A stretch of DNA of 64,000 bases. Source: Rosellinia necatrix. Lineage: Eukaryota > Ascomycota > Sordariomycetes > Xylariales > Xylariaceae. The notes beneath the pieces are model-generated. The model had not been told where the DNA came from and made no database searches. It worked only from the letters and a program-made list of their open reading frames with translations. This document shows, one piece after another, positions 46,495-58,602 of this stretch. Where the stretch lies: contig JAGYVD010000002.1 of the NCBI GenBank assembly GCA_021209875.1, forward strand, positions 4,030,001-4,094,000, read 5' to 3'. The first letter of the stretch is position 1, and each line of letters starts with the position of its first letter. Made by a program: the position numbers and the translations under genes.

Positions 46495-47337
46495 CCCTTT
46501 GTATCGAGAAAAGATAAAAACAGAATAAACAAACAACACGTCAGGTACGACGCCTTGGTACTCGGGGATAAATACCACCCTCTGGTTTTCACGTCTCGCA
46601 GGGTCACGATATACAATACAGTAGATGTGCATGGGATGGGAGTCTACGAGGTTAGCCAACTACGTGCTAGGACATTTAAGTGGGGACGACTAGATCGATC
46701 GCCCTAAGCCCGCCCGTCGCAGCTCCCGAGCCGCCGGCTCCTAGATCACGCCATTACCGAAAAGTTACGGAAACCACGGCAAGACGCCTGGGGCCATGAA
46801 AAGGTCTCGTATTGGGAAAGGTACTAGCTTGTAAATGGGAACCTGCCTATCTTGAACCCTGGTAGGTAATAGATTTTGGAAAGAGAAAGGACAAAAAGGA
46901 ATTTATTTGTGCTCTCGCCCAATAACCTTATTCCCTCAAGTTTACGAGGCATTTATACATGTAATGCGCACTGATATCAAACGGATGGCATACCAGAGTA
47001 TGCAGCTTTTAATCAAGACAGGACCGATATTTCTTAAAAACGTCCACCATACCATGATTACCTTCGGGGGGGAGAGGGGACAATTTAAATAGAAAGGATT
47101 CCCACTGGTGCCATCCCCTAGCGAATCCGATAAAAGTTGGACCGCCATTCATGAAGTCATAAAAAGTCATAAAACGAGACGACGCGCTTTACGAGCCTAA
47201 CAAGAGGTCGGTAAAGTCGTATCTGGGGCTCCAGAAGGCTCCTAAACGTGTCAAATTCCAAACACTGGCTCGTTGTGCCCTTACTATAGAAGTTGGGATT
47301 AGATCAAGAAGGGCTAGTGAGGTATATATACCGCCCT
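46495..47337. other. Intergenic, cysteine synthase promoter
   Basis: No gene recognised. Contains the cysteine synthase upstream region and the 3' flank of the RING gene. Only random open frames are seen. Confidence 0.45.
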
Positions 47338-50300
47338 TCACGCATTTGGATTCGTGATTCTCACGTACGGCGTGGGGAATAGTCCCTTTGCGTCCATATA
47401 AGTTCCGAAACACCAATCCCCATTGACGTCCTCAATCTCACGAATTTCAGCGCCGCGAGGAAACATCAACTCGTCATCCGCATCTGGCGCTGGGTACCAC
47501 GACCATATAGCGCCTCCTCTCAGTCCAGCCCCTCCATCGGGAGGCAGACCAACTGGTTGCTGCTGCGGCCCAGGTGGACTGGCAGCGACATCCACGGTCA
47601 CGAAGCGCCACACTCTTGAACCTCTGACATACCAATACCATTTCTCCAGCGTCCGGTCGTCGTCATGTGCCTCGATCGACAGCCCACTCCCACCGATCAC
47701 GTCCCGCATGACAACGCGCTTCTGCCCACCTTTTGCCTCGACGAAGCCGACGACGCTCATTCGATGGCCACGCAAACACCGCCGCCAACCAGCGGGTCCA
47801 TTGTCAGAGGAAAGGCGGCCATCACGCAGGAGGCCATCATAGCAAGCGAAGCAAATGTCGTAGTCTCCGGGCTGTGCCTCCGAGACCACGGTACTTGTGC
47901 ACGCACTGCAGTGATATCGCCGATCAGTTGGTGGTATAGAACGTTGGCAGACATCACATTTCATCGTAAATATCAGTGGTCTAAAGTTGCTGGTATTCAT
48001 CGCACTAGGACCTGTGAAAAGCGTCGCTGAATGTGGCCGATGACGTGCTTGTACTTGTCTAAGGCCCGGGCTGCCAGGTGGGGTAGAAGTCGAGTTTGAC
48101 AAAGGAGGAGAAGGCAGTGGCGACGGCGATGAGGGTGGCACATATGTCAAGGGAGTCAGAGGGTGTGTGCAGCCGTACCCCTGATTCACACAGAGGTTGC
48201 AAAACCACCAGTCCCCTTCATTGCACACATCACATCGCCAGCAACACTCATTGGCCCAAGTACCACAACGCGAGCAGAACATACCACTTTCGAGGCGGCT
48301 GTCAGGGTTATCTGTCGTGAGAGTCTTGCGGCCATCTGCCCCGCCTGGAATAGAATGGGGTGGAAGGTAACGAAATGCAGCCAGAGCGTGCGGTGGTTCA
48401 AGCTCATGGCCGACGATAGCACACTGCCGTTCCCACTTCTTAGACGCACCGTATCCAAATCCGTACCAGTTTTTGCACCCTTTCCCTTCTCTATAACAGC
48501 CTAGACAGATATTCCACTGCCCATCGGCACACCGTGCGCAATTATAGTGTATTTCGTATTCGATATGCAGCCGTTGGCACCGAGCGCAAGTAATGGAAGG
48601 CTCGGGGTAAAGTTGCGATTGCGTTCGTTGGTGGCTTCTGCGAGTAGGCGAGGGTACGAACCCAAGGCTAGGTAGTGGGTTTTGAGGCGCAACTAAGCTC
48701 GAAGGCCGTCGTCGTCGCTTAGTGCGCTCGCCACCAGAGTCATCACTAGGTGAAAATAGAGGTTGGGGTACGGGATTCTGAGGTGCTTGTGCCACGGCCG
48801 AAGCTCGTCCGCTAAAGGATAAATCTCGCGTGCTACTGCTGGGCTGTTCGCCCGACGATGAGGCTCGTGCATGGGTTTCGGTCGGCATGCTCGAACTTCG
48901 GCCATCTACGACAGAAGGCCGACGGTTGGAGGGGTCAGAACTTTGGGACCGCAGAGTCAAGTCCGTTTGAGACCGTGCTGCCGGAGGCACCTCAGCTGTG
49001 CTTGGGCGAACAGGGTCGGTTGCACTCCTAGCGCCGGTGGACGTCCCCCTTCGTTGCCGACCCCCAGAATCACCATAGACATCCAAACGTGCAGACGTAA
49101 TAGGTGGGCGTCTACGGTCGTCGGCTTGGCTTCCAACGCTCGAGTCTCTCGGTGAGTGTGCAGAATTCGATCTCTGTCTACTACCGGGGCGCAGGCCATC
49201 CGTAGCAGGGGGCCTTGGTAGAGGCAGAGCTGTCTGCGACCGACTCGAGGGCGTGGCCGTATTACTCCTTCTCGTGGACTCCACGCGAGACCGCTCTCTC
49301 TGACGCCTCCTATAGGCTTCCGTAATCCTACGACTGAGCTCGTCGTTGCGGGTCAAATCGAGATTGTCAAGGTCCAAGCCATCGAGCAGACCCTCTTCTT
49401 GTATCTGGCGAGCAAACTCGTCAATTTCCCGTTCTAGCTCCCTCGAGTCCACGTCCGAGGAGCTGATCAACGACCTTATAGACGCCTGGTGCTCGACATG
49501 CCTCGTTCTCGTGGATGGCGAATCGCGGGTAGACCCCGGCAGTTCACCTCGATGCCGTGACTCGCTACGGCGTCGTCGCCGCTCGTCAGAAGACGCCGGT
49601 TCAGGATGTAGCATTCCAGCCGAACCAGCTCGACGCCTTCGCTCGTCTTCTTGCCCGGGCCGGCGTCGGGTATCGCGACTGGCTTCCCGCTCCATCCTGC
49701 TTCGACTACCACCCTCAGACCGACTATGTTCACGGCGCCTCCGCGACGAGTGCTCGACCCCAGCGTCGCGCAAGCTCAACTCGCGTGCCTGCTCCATCAT
49801 CTGCCGCTCCAGCCGGTCTGCTCGACGCTCCTCGGCAGACCGCTCGGGAAGACGCACCCGAGGAAGGACATTGTCCCCGGGCTTGTACTTCTGGCGCAGC
49901 TCATCTTGCTCCGCCTCCGGCTTGGCCTTCTCGGGGTTCGAAGCGAGGAAGATGTCGAGCAGACTTGTGACCGTGGCATTGCGACGTGTGTCTCGGACGC
50001 TCGCACGACATGCCGGGCAGGTGAAGACGGCGGCGGCGGGGGGGTTCGGGGAGGTTTCGGCAGAAGTCTTCTGCCATTCGAACCAGTCCTTTAGACAGGA
50101 ACCACAAAAAGTATGGAGACAGTCGAGGAGCGTCAAGGGTTGGAATAAAAGCTCAGTACAAATCTAAATAGGCAGTGACAAGGTTCACCCAGTCAGTAGC
50201 TGCGCTTTTCAACTTTCCTCCTTCCTCTACGGTTCGAGACGTTCAGGGCTAGGTAGTCTCGACCTGCTTCTGCCCGTATCCAAAGGCTAAAAGACGGGAC

Positions 50301-50433
50301 GAGGGCCAGTCCAGCTGGCTTCCCCCGCCATATCGCATATCGGATAGCTATCGGGAGAGACAACGTAGCAGGACCGACTTACCGAGCAATTCAACTCTTT
50401 TTCCAAGTCGACCCCTGGTCTTGCAGTAGCCAT
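47338..50433 (-). CDS. RING-finger protein with C-terminal ZZ-like cysteine modules (likely E3 ubiquitin ligase)
   Basis: Two exons, 50433-50383 and 50163-47338, give 958 residues. Seen: a C3HC4 RING at residues 16-68 (CSIC, DCLHTFCGSC, CPAC); a long Arg/Ser/Glu-rich disordered middle with several RSQT/SRS stretches; then three cysteine-rich modules, CARCQRLHIEYEIHYNCARC, MFCSRCGTWANECCWRCDVC and MKCDVCQRSIPPTDRRYHC, the last resembling ZZ zinc fingers; and a C-terminal SH3-like segment ending FPTPYVRITNPNA. A 219-nt intron interrupts the RING between CS and ICTELL, confirmed by restoring the first cysteine pair. RING proteins of this layout, loosely like CHFR, are E3 ligases; the substrate is unknown. 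The upstream exon MATARPGVDLEKELNCS is convincing as the start. Confidence 0.88.
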
Positions 50434-52352
50434 AATCGCGCTCAAAATAGGAAAATTCACGAGGGGTCGCCAGCGGCCTCGGGAATATTATATATCCAAG
50501 AAGCGAGATTATATTGGGAGACGAGACTGTATACGGGGACAAGTCGTCGGTTTTGGGATCACCTGGCGGTGGTGATGGTGCGTGGGGTACATGTACCTAC
50601 ACCTCAGCGCCCATCTATCTATCTACCTACGTGCTTGCCCTACTTATGTAGTTACCTGCTGCAGTAAGTACATCCGTTGGGCGCCCAACAAGATGGGGCT
50701 TAGCGCACATGCCGCCTTCGCTTGGGCTTGGCTTACATACAGGTAGTATTAGGTAGGTACCTAGGGAGGTAGGTAGGTTACCTAGATAGGTACTTAGGAA
50801 CTCTAACCGGTCATCTGTGTCTAGTTCTTCTACAATACCTGAGAAGAAGAAGAAGAAGAAGAAGAAGAAGAAACAGGATAGACGAATATCGGGTGTTTAG
50901 TGTTCAACGGGACAGAGGCGCAGTGAAAATACAGCGCCCCAATACAAACAACTAGTTTTACCTAAATAGGATAAATTACCAGGTAGGGAGGGAAGGTAGC
51001 TAGCTACCTATGTACCTACAGACGGAGCATCTATCTTCTTACCCAGTAGCACTTACTTAAGTACTTACCTACCTAGGTATGTTATAATAGGGCACTTATT
51101 AGTGGTTTAAACGCCAATGCTAAATGCTAGGTAACCTTGGCCCAAGCCATGATGGCATATACACACCTACACACACACCTCACACCTATGCCTTCTTGCG
51201 GATTCCTGAGATTATGCCAGAAGGCTGGCAATCACTCCATCAGCTCTACCAATAAAATGAAGCCCGGGATCACGACGTGTCATTAGAAGCAGAGTGGGCA
51301 GTATTCGGCCTAGTCTTCCGTCCATTTCGTGGTTGTGGTCCAGGATCCGGGTTCTTCCTCCGGCATTGGTGATCCCATGCGCCGGAATAGTTGAACATGC
51401 ACTCTCGCCGCAAATTGGCGACCCCCAAAGGAGTTCCCCAAGAGCGGGCTCCGGTAGTGCCATACATCTTTTAAGCATTCCGGAGTCACATTCTATGGCG
51501 CTTGCCAGGCCGACCCATGCTATATCATACCAGTTACCAGTATATCGGATCACGAGTCACGACCTGGGCAGGCCCAGCTTTGACTTCTCAGCCCCGACTG
51601 AAGAAAAGCGCCTTCTGCGCTGGGAGAGATGCGAGAAAACTGGAGATTTGTCGGCTAGCCTCGGGTGCTTTTAACATTAATAAGTCCCAGAGATGTCAAA
51701 ACAGCGGATTCCCTAATCGGACAACGTCATGAGGAGCTTGAAGGCAGTGATCATGAGGTTTGTCAATGTTTTGATCAAACTAATAGACTTCAATGAAGAG
51801 ACGGCCTACGAATACTAGGTTATTCGGATTCAGATGTTGACACGTCACTGCGTGATCGTCGATAACTCTGTCGCGCTTTCCGCCGGGCCCTTGCATTCTC
51901 TATGAATTCTTGGGGAATATTTTGAATCAGTAGGGTGTGTGACACACCTCACATATGAATATATGAAATAGTAATATCCTAATGAAGCCGCTGTAAGGGC
52001 TGAGGCAATGGTGGTGTCAGCGTCTTTTTTTTCTTCTTTTTTTTCTTTTCTTTAAAAAAAGTTTTTGTGTGAGATAAATTGATGTTAACAGGGGAGTTAA
52101 AGGTACGGCTCCTCATATAGAGGTAGGATTAATGATGATTAACTAATCGGAAATTTCGGCACGCAGTACAATTTTCCCATCTTCCTTCTATCTTGTCAGG
52201 CATGAGAGGAGCATGCCAAAGCCGCCACATTTCTCCGACCATCCGCTCTACAAGTACCATACGGTTCCTCCTTATAATGCAATCTCCACATGGTTTGGGA
52301 TTTGATTAACTATAAAATCAATTATATAAGAGTATTACTCGATCCTACTACA
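50434..52352. other. 1.9 kb intergenic region
   Basis: No gene recognised. TAGGTAGGTA motifs are dense at 50735-50800 and 51000-51080. A GAA microsatellite (listed) and a mixed T/C then A tract near 52022-52060 are seen. Open frames around 51212-51732 look random. Confidence 0.5.
50843..50872. repeat. GAA microsatellite, about 10 units
   Basis: Ten GAA units between TAGGTA-rich blocks in intergenic DNA. Confidence 0.85.
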
Positions 52353-52897
52353 ATGGCGCTGCCGCATTTCTTCAGCATTATCCCCCTCGAACTCCGTATG
52401 CAAATCTATGAGTACTTGCTTAACCCTGAACCGAAATCCACTGCTGTCGTTTCTGTGGCTCTCGAGCAAGACTACACGCAACTAGACGACCTGGCCCTGG
52501 TGTACACAAAAGAGTCGTGGGCTTCAGCCGATTTGAATGTGTTCAGAATCAACAAGAGAGTATACGAGGAAGCCCTTCCCATTCTCTACAAGTGATGTAT
52601 CTTCAGGGAGTGAAGAAATCGCTAATTCGCGTCTCGAAAGGCTCAGCACAGTCCACGGCTGTTACGTGTGCCGAGAAATGGAACCAAGCGGTTGCGAAAG
52701 CTGACTTTGAAACGGCAGAATACTTATCTTGCAAGATTCGTGTGATGGGGACCCGAAATGGTTGGCCAGCCTCGTATTGGAGGATGCAAAGATCAGGCTT
52801 TCCATTTGATATGCCTAAAGGCGATATAGATTTCCGTTTGACAGATCCTAGGACGGGGGATCATCTTCTTGTAGATCGTGATCTCAGAATATTATAG
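52353..52897 (+). pseudogene. F-box/2EXR-like fragment
   Basis: Seen: MALPHFFSIIPLELRMQIYEYLL, then DDLALVYTK and INKRVYEEALPILYK, the N-terminal pattern of fungal F-box-like/2EXR proteins (hydrophobic patch, ELR..IY, RVY-E-LPILY). A stop follows directly at 52593. A second frame, 52600-52897, contains a protein-like AEKWNQAVAKADFETAEYL and an FRLTDPRTGDHLL end, and may be the rest of the same gene displaced by a frameshift. No intron of reasonable size joins them. Truncation makes a functional product doubtful; no function can be given. Confidence 0.45.
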
Positions 52898-52943
52898 TGC
52901 TATAGCTTGACATTAAATAATAGTTCTTCTTACGTTCCTGATG

Positions 52944-54110
52944 TCAAGTTTTCCTCTTGGAGCCTAAACCTCCAAGGCTAAGTTTTCGATCGCCATCCGT
53001 CATCTTGACTTTCCTGCTCTCTCGCAGCATCCTGAGGCCGAATCCTCCAGCGCATGCGGACAAACCCACAGAAGCTACAGTCACGATAGGAAAGCCAAAG
53101 TATGACGTTCGAATGAAGCTTTCGAGGTTTGCGCCAAACAACGAAGAAAATGCGCAGCCAGTAGCAAGCCCAAAAGTGCTGATGCTAATCATGAGTCGGA
53201 GTATGAGAAAATCGTTACGGTTCGCGTCCAACAGGATTCCTACTCTATTTACAACGTGCTTAATGTTTGAGCGCACGATAGAGGACTAGTTAGGATAAAA
53301 ACTTACACTTGCTCTGTGTTCTTGATAGTTGAATCCAAGCTTTCGCATTGCTCTATGATCTTGTCACACACCGCGACGTAGAACTCAACTAGTACTTCGG
53401 CATCCGCCTGACAATCAGCCACGCCTGATTCGTGTTGATGATTGTAAACGAGATGAAACATGTCACGGTAATGATATTCGTCAACGAGTTCTTCTATCAC
53501 AGCACCCACGAGTTTCGCTTTGTTCTGTAGCACATGCACTTCTTCTGACAAGAAAAATAAATACCCAAGTTTGTGGCGATCAACCTCTTGATCTAGCTGA
53601 CGAAGAACGTTTGATGCTCTGGTTCGAATGGTATTTAGCTCGACTTCTAGGTAATTAAGACGTGACCAATAGCAAAGCAGCCTCTAGAGCTCAAAGCTCA
53701 AAAAAACTGCGCTTCGTCAACGATGCCCGGTCCTGTTCGATGAAACGACGGAGATGGCCCAAGAACTCTTCGTTTGAAGCACGACTCGCAATAATTACTG
53801 TGCATACGCAACAGCAAGATCTGTCCTCTTGAAATAATTATCTTGAGATGCAAGAGGCTCAGCAAGATGGCATTGCGGCGGACGAGAATATATGGTAGGT
53901 CGGTCGTATGGAATCTGCGTAGATCTTGCGGCCGTAAACCATACTTGAACGGGAGGTCAGCGTTGAACTTGTCAGTAGAGGAGTCATTACCTTGGACGCC
54001 ACCTCGGCTTGTTTGGTTTTCAAATTAGCTGACCTGTCCTCAAAAACCTGAATGCAGTAAAGGTTTCGTTCAGGGGCTTTGGACAGGTTGCGCGTATTGT
54101 CGCAACATAG
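52944..54110 (-). pseudogene. Decayed Mrs2/CorA-family magnesium transporter
   Basis: Seen on the minus strand in order: NLYCIQVFEDRSANLKTKQA, a 47-nt intron (53944-53990), YGLRPQDLRRFHTTDLPYIL, AILLSLLHLKIIISRGQILLL, then, in another frame, SRASNEEFLGHLRRFIEQDR and FFEL-stop-ALEAALLLV. Then, in yet another, QLDQEVDRHKLGYLFFL, NKAKLVGAVIEELVDEYHYR, and after an intron ILLDANRNDFLILRLMISIS and FGANLESFI. These are the hallmarks of mitochondrial Mrs2/Lpe10 Mg2+ channels. Breaks: frameshift near 53797-53805, in-frame TGA at 53691-53693, and a second frameshift near 53655-53668. The filter motif GMN is GAN here. Because several breaks coincide, this is a dead copy rather than a sequencing slip; a functional paralogue presumably exists elsewhere. 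Confidence 0.72.
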
Positions 54111-54486
54111 CTCTGCCCGAGTTCGGGTTTCAGCGGTTTGGGGGAAGCTTTTTGTGACGATCCAAGATGGATCGAAGAAGCTGAGAGGCACTCGGGCCGT
54201 GGACGAGGTACATTTGCCTTGGATTAGCTTAGATATCCCAATGCGCAGTCTTTGGGGGGCGACCATTGCAACACAAGAATGTCCGGCAGGGTGTGGAAGC
54301 GGGAGGAGCAGCGTTGAATGACGGCACGGAAAGTGACGATGTGTTTGTATGTAGAATGGCTCGAGGTGGTAGACCGATGGGAGGGCTTTATCATTTGGTG
54401 ACACCAACCCATACTAATTACCTAGTTCAGTAATCTCCCGCTCGGGGTGTGACAGGGACTAGGATTATAAGGAAGTAGATAATAGA

Positions 54487-56039
54487 GACAACATCCCAGC
54501 AGCTCGTGGAACGTTCCTCGACAGATGATCTTAGGCTAGTTTCCAGGAGCGCATGACTGAATTCTCGCTCTCTAAATCCCGCCCTGAATCCTCGAGATGT
54601 TGGCTTAGAAGTTCCTTGGCATCGTCGTCACTAGCCCGCATTGTTTCGAGGTACTCGGATACGGTAACGTTGTTCTTGCAAATGAAAGCTGCAGCTTGGG
54701 TGATTGCAAGGGGCAAGAATGACAGCTCTTCGATTGGCGCGACCGCATCGGCCTGGCACCACTGCTCTTCTAATATCTTAGACTTGGGTAATTCTACCGA
54801 CTCCGTGAGCGACATTGGGAAAATCCCAAGACACTGTTGTCTGTTTGTCAGCCGCTCGCCGACTCGCCTATCCCGTGTTGTAACAAGCATAGAGCCGCTG
54901 GTGCCGTTTGGTAAATACCGGGCGTACGCTTTGGAAGCGGTGCCTCCCCCAGACACGGTATTTCCTCTATCCCCATAATACATAGCAGCATCATCCGCGT
55001 TATCGAGCACAAGAAGCCAATTCCCGCTCGGTTTATCGTTAAACCAGTTGTTGAGAAGCTGCATAGCATCCACGTTCCCATCGTTCCATCCAGGGAGTGA
55101 AAGCCTTCTAGCGATCTCAAGCTAGGCCTCCTCGAAGCGTTCAGGGTTACTTCCATAAACCCAAAAGACGTGGGCCTCGGGATATCTATCCCTAAAGACA
55201 TAGCAATACTCTATAGCAACCTGAGATTTGCTTCAATCGGATAACAATTAGTACTGGGTAAGCATCTTATCCAACTGGTGAAGTTGAACTGTCCAGGCCA
55301 GAACTGGGGGGAAGGACGAATAGTGAGGATGGGAGCTCACCCAACGCCTCCAATTACGGATATTGCGATTCAAGATTGCTCTTGGAACATCTTATCGATC
55401 AAGCTCAGAGTCATGTTTCTCCCAACGAAGTTGATATCTCGTGGGAAAGGAACTATGAAAACAGGAGGAATCCTTCGGCGGTGCTGGCTCGTACTCCAGA
55501 GGTGAGGAATATCGCGGGAGGCCATGCGTGAAGGTGATGTTGACATGGGAGCTAGACATATCGAAATTATGCAAGGCTTGGCTTGGATGTGATTTCTGTT
55601 CTACCACAGATTGAAAAGTTCCCGCTTGAAGCAAAATATCAAATTCAGATTTCAAGGCTTCATCAAGCCTCTCTATTTCAGGTTCATGGAGTACACCAAG
55701 CACGGCCTTCTTTCCTCGCGCCCAGGAGGACTCCTGGGGCTTTGGAAGGGCTCTTAAAATATGGTCCTCGAGTCTCCGGGCGAGATTCATACAATTCGTA
55801 ATGACCGGAAGAGTGGTTGCCTTGGACTCATCTTGGATGTTACCTCCATCTATCTGGAGCTGGATCTTGTTTACAACATCCAGCATCAGCGGAAGGCGAG
55901 AACGAATATTTCGAAAGACGACTGGCATCTCGGCCATGTCCTCTTCTAAGCGTCGGAGCTGCCGGACTACCTTGGATCCGAAATCAATGAATTGGACGAT
56001 CGCGCTTGCGAGTCCTATAAAAGCTAGTGCTTCTGCCAT
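54487..56039 (-). pseudogene. Decayed NB-ARC NLR (fungal STAND receptor)
   Basis: Seen: an intact N-terminal domain from MAEALAFIGLASAIVQFIDF (fungal NACHT/SesA-like N-terminal type, about 190 residues); then a linker and VPFPRDINFVGRNMTLSLID; a P-loop IGGVGKS split by an intron (55231-55340, with a TACTAAT branch site); AIEYCYVFRDRYPEAHVFW; Walker B NWLLVLDNADD; LVTTRDRR; and the FLPLAITQAAAFI hydrophobic motif. Breaks: a frame change near 55455 (a 1-nt insertion or an unrecognised intron end), in-frame TGA at 55370-55372, TAG at 55122-55124 and TAA at 54531-54533. After the last, DHLSRNVPRAAG is still recognisable and then the reading is lost, so the C-terminal repeat domain is missing. Such receptors act in fungal heterokaryon or non-self recognition. 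Confidence 0.78.
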
Positions 56040-56768
56040 GTTTGTTATTTGGTGCCCGACTTGGATAAGGTAAATATGATGATATGGGAGTGTTGTTGTG
56101 ACTAGACGTGATAGTTGAGTAATGAAAACGTGATTGGTGAGCATGGTTAGCAAGAGAAGGTAAGTTGAAACTTGAGAATCATAGATCAAAACTGCAGGGG
56201 CAGGCTAGATGTAAATCGACTGGTAGGTGGCTGCTTATACTGACCGGGTCTTGTCGGGTATGGTAGGCACAGTTCATCCCGCAACACTCGCAGTGAGACG
56301 CCTCCTGCAAGCTGAGATTTCCGGTGTAGCTGTAATAGAAGGGCTCCTTGAGCATAAGCCACTGCGTTGCTGGCGAACAGAGATTTAATATTGGCAGTGT
56401 TAAAGCATACAGACCAGGGTTTTTGTCACAAGTATTACAAAGTGCTACGGCTTTACGTATGCCAAGGGGTTGTTGAGAGTGATCACTTGGTAAAAAGAAC
56501 CAATATGCAGGTAGCCGCTTCTTTATCACGCCCTTGAGGCCTTATTATTATCCGAATCAAACCACATTATGTTTCAAGCCCTAGAATCCTGGTCCTTTCC
56601 ACATGTTAAGGGGATTATGGTACGAGGTGGCGCTGGAACACAAGAAACTATCTCCTATATATATAGCCTAGGACATGTCCTACCAGCCCAAACATGCTAT
56701 TCAGCAGATGTTTGCCAGATCAGTCCCCATCTTGCCTGCCCCTACTAAGTTACTCGTATTCTGCCGTC
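56040..56768. other. Divergent intergenic region, NLR and amine oxidase
   Basis: No gene supported; a minus-strand open frame at 56179-56529 shows no family resemblance. A possible TATA-like ATATATATAG occurs near 56656-56667, about 100 bp before the amine oxidase ATG. Confidence 0.4.
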
Positions 56769-58602
56769 ATGGAACGAAAGGCACAACCTAATGCAACGTA
56801 TGATTTGGGCGGGCGTCTTTCACGTATGCAGAACGATCTTGTCCAATGTTCAGCTGATTTCTTAGAGTCATTCAAGTGGAGGCCGGCAACGAGAGCCCAG
56901 ACCAACGGGTCGAAGGTGAAGCCCAAAGTCGGAATTATCGGCGCAGGTCTTGCAGGCTTACGGTGCGCTGAAGTTCTAGCTTCCCACGGTATTGATACAA
57001 CTATCCTCGAAGCGCGTGACAGAATTGGGGGTCGTGTGAGTAATTGAAATAACATTTATTCAGAGATATATTTTGCTGACTTGTTTTTAAGGTTTACCAA
57101 AAGAGCTTTCTCGGCCGCTCAGTAGATATGTGAGATTATCTTCCCAGAATGTGAGTAGACCTGAATGGTTTCAGCTGACTGAAATGAGACAAAAGGGGCC
57201 CAAGTTGGGTACATGGCGCAAAGAATAACCCCATCGTTGATCGAGCGAAAGCAACATGCACATCACTAAGCTTGCTAGACGATTCTACACTAGTGTATGA
57301 TTCCCATGGGGAAATTCTCGCAAAGGACTTGATGGAAGAAGCTTTTGATGCAATGTGGGACTTGATATCTGCCGCATTCAAGTACAGCAACGAAGAATGC
57401 AATAATATATCGCCTGACTTGAATTTGAAGGGGTTTTTTGAAGAAAAGCTCAAGAAAAAGGCCTTTTCACCTGATAAATGCGAGATCATCATACAAATGG
57501 GTGAAATATGGGGGAGCTTCATCGGCGACTCCTGGGAAACCCAAAGCGTGAAATGGTTCTGGTTGGAGGAATGTCTTGATGGAGGTATTGTACAACCGCA
57601 ATGTTTAAGTATGTCGAATGAACGAAGCTAATGACAATAAATCTAGATAATATATTTGTTGCAGATACGCACGCTAAGATAGTTCAGTCAATGGCCGACA
57701 AGGCTCTTTTGCATGCCAAACTTCACCTCTCTACACTGGCACGCTGTGTAGAAAGTAAGATGAAACCGGATGGGGATCCTATGGTAGTGGTACGGTGCTC
57801 TGACGGCGACTTCGAATTTGACGAGGTCGTTGTCACCGCACCTCTAGGTTGTCTCAGGTCCGGTACCATCACTTTTAACCCGGTCCTGACCCCTGCCATT
57901 ACCGCGGCCGTTGCAAATGCCTCTTCTAGCAGTCTCGAGAAGGTTTTTATTGCCTTTCCTATAGCTTTTTGGGAGATACCAGAACCCCAGATCCATGAAG
58001 ATCAGAACAGAACTCCCCCTAGGGTATCAAAAACAGCAAGCTTTGTGCACTTTCTTCGTCCAGCTTATTGCCCGAAGGAACAAAGCTCATGGACCGTGGA
58101 AGCTGTCCCTCTCTCGTCAGGCATCAATTTTGGAGAACTAGCTCAGCCAACACTTTTATTCTCTATCCACGGACCATGTGCGGCTCATGTTATCTCTCTT
58201 CTGCAAGGGCTTTCTCCAGATACTAGCGAGTACCTCCAGGCAATTATCGGCTTCTTTCAACCGTACTATAGTCGACTTCCTAAATACTCGCAAACAGACC
58301 CGGAATGCCAACCCTGTGCCGCCTTGTGTACTAACTGGCAGAACGACGAGCTAGCGGGCAAGGGTTCTTATACCAACTTCAAAACGATTGGCAGCCGCTC
58401 CCCGGGAGAACCAGAAGTTCTCTTAGACCAAGATATATTGGCAATGAGAGATGGAGCCCCAGAGAGAGGTATATGGCTGGCTGGTGAACACACTGCTCCA
58501 TTCGTTTCCGTGGGCACAGCGACCGGCGCATACTGGAGTGGCGAAGCAGTGGCCACTAGAATTCTTGGAGCGCATGGGATATTGTGTCGACAGGATGTAT
58601 AG
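56769..58602 (+). CDS. FAD-dependent amine (polyamine) oxidase
   Basis: Four exons, 56769-57035, 57092-57129, 57196-57584 and 57665-58602, give 543 residues. Seen: the dinucleotide-binding VGIIGAGLAGLRCAEVLASH, the acidic end of the second strand in ILEARDRIGGRVYQ, GPSWVHGAKNNPI after the small exons, VTAPLGCLRSGTITF, and the C-terminal FAD-binding GIWLAGEHTAPFVSVGTATG. This is the flavin amine oxidase / polyamine oxidase fold; it oxidises amines with O2 giving H2O2. LSD1-type SWIRM and tower domains are absent. An in-frame ATG at 56694 would add 25 residues without presequence character, so 56769 is used. All splice joins keep phase and the gene appears intact, although it sits among decayed neighbours. 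Confidence 0.82.

Noticed and set aside
49346..50167. Plus-strand 273-residue open frame opposite the RING gene
   Set aside because: Shadow of the Arg/Ser-rich coding region on the other strand; no domain and no splice logic.
55451..55460. Certain frameshift in the NLR pseudogene
   Set aside because: A TTTTCATAG acceptor-like site at this point means an intron end is also possible, so I do not count it as proven; the three stop codons are enough to call decay.
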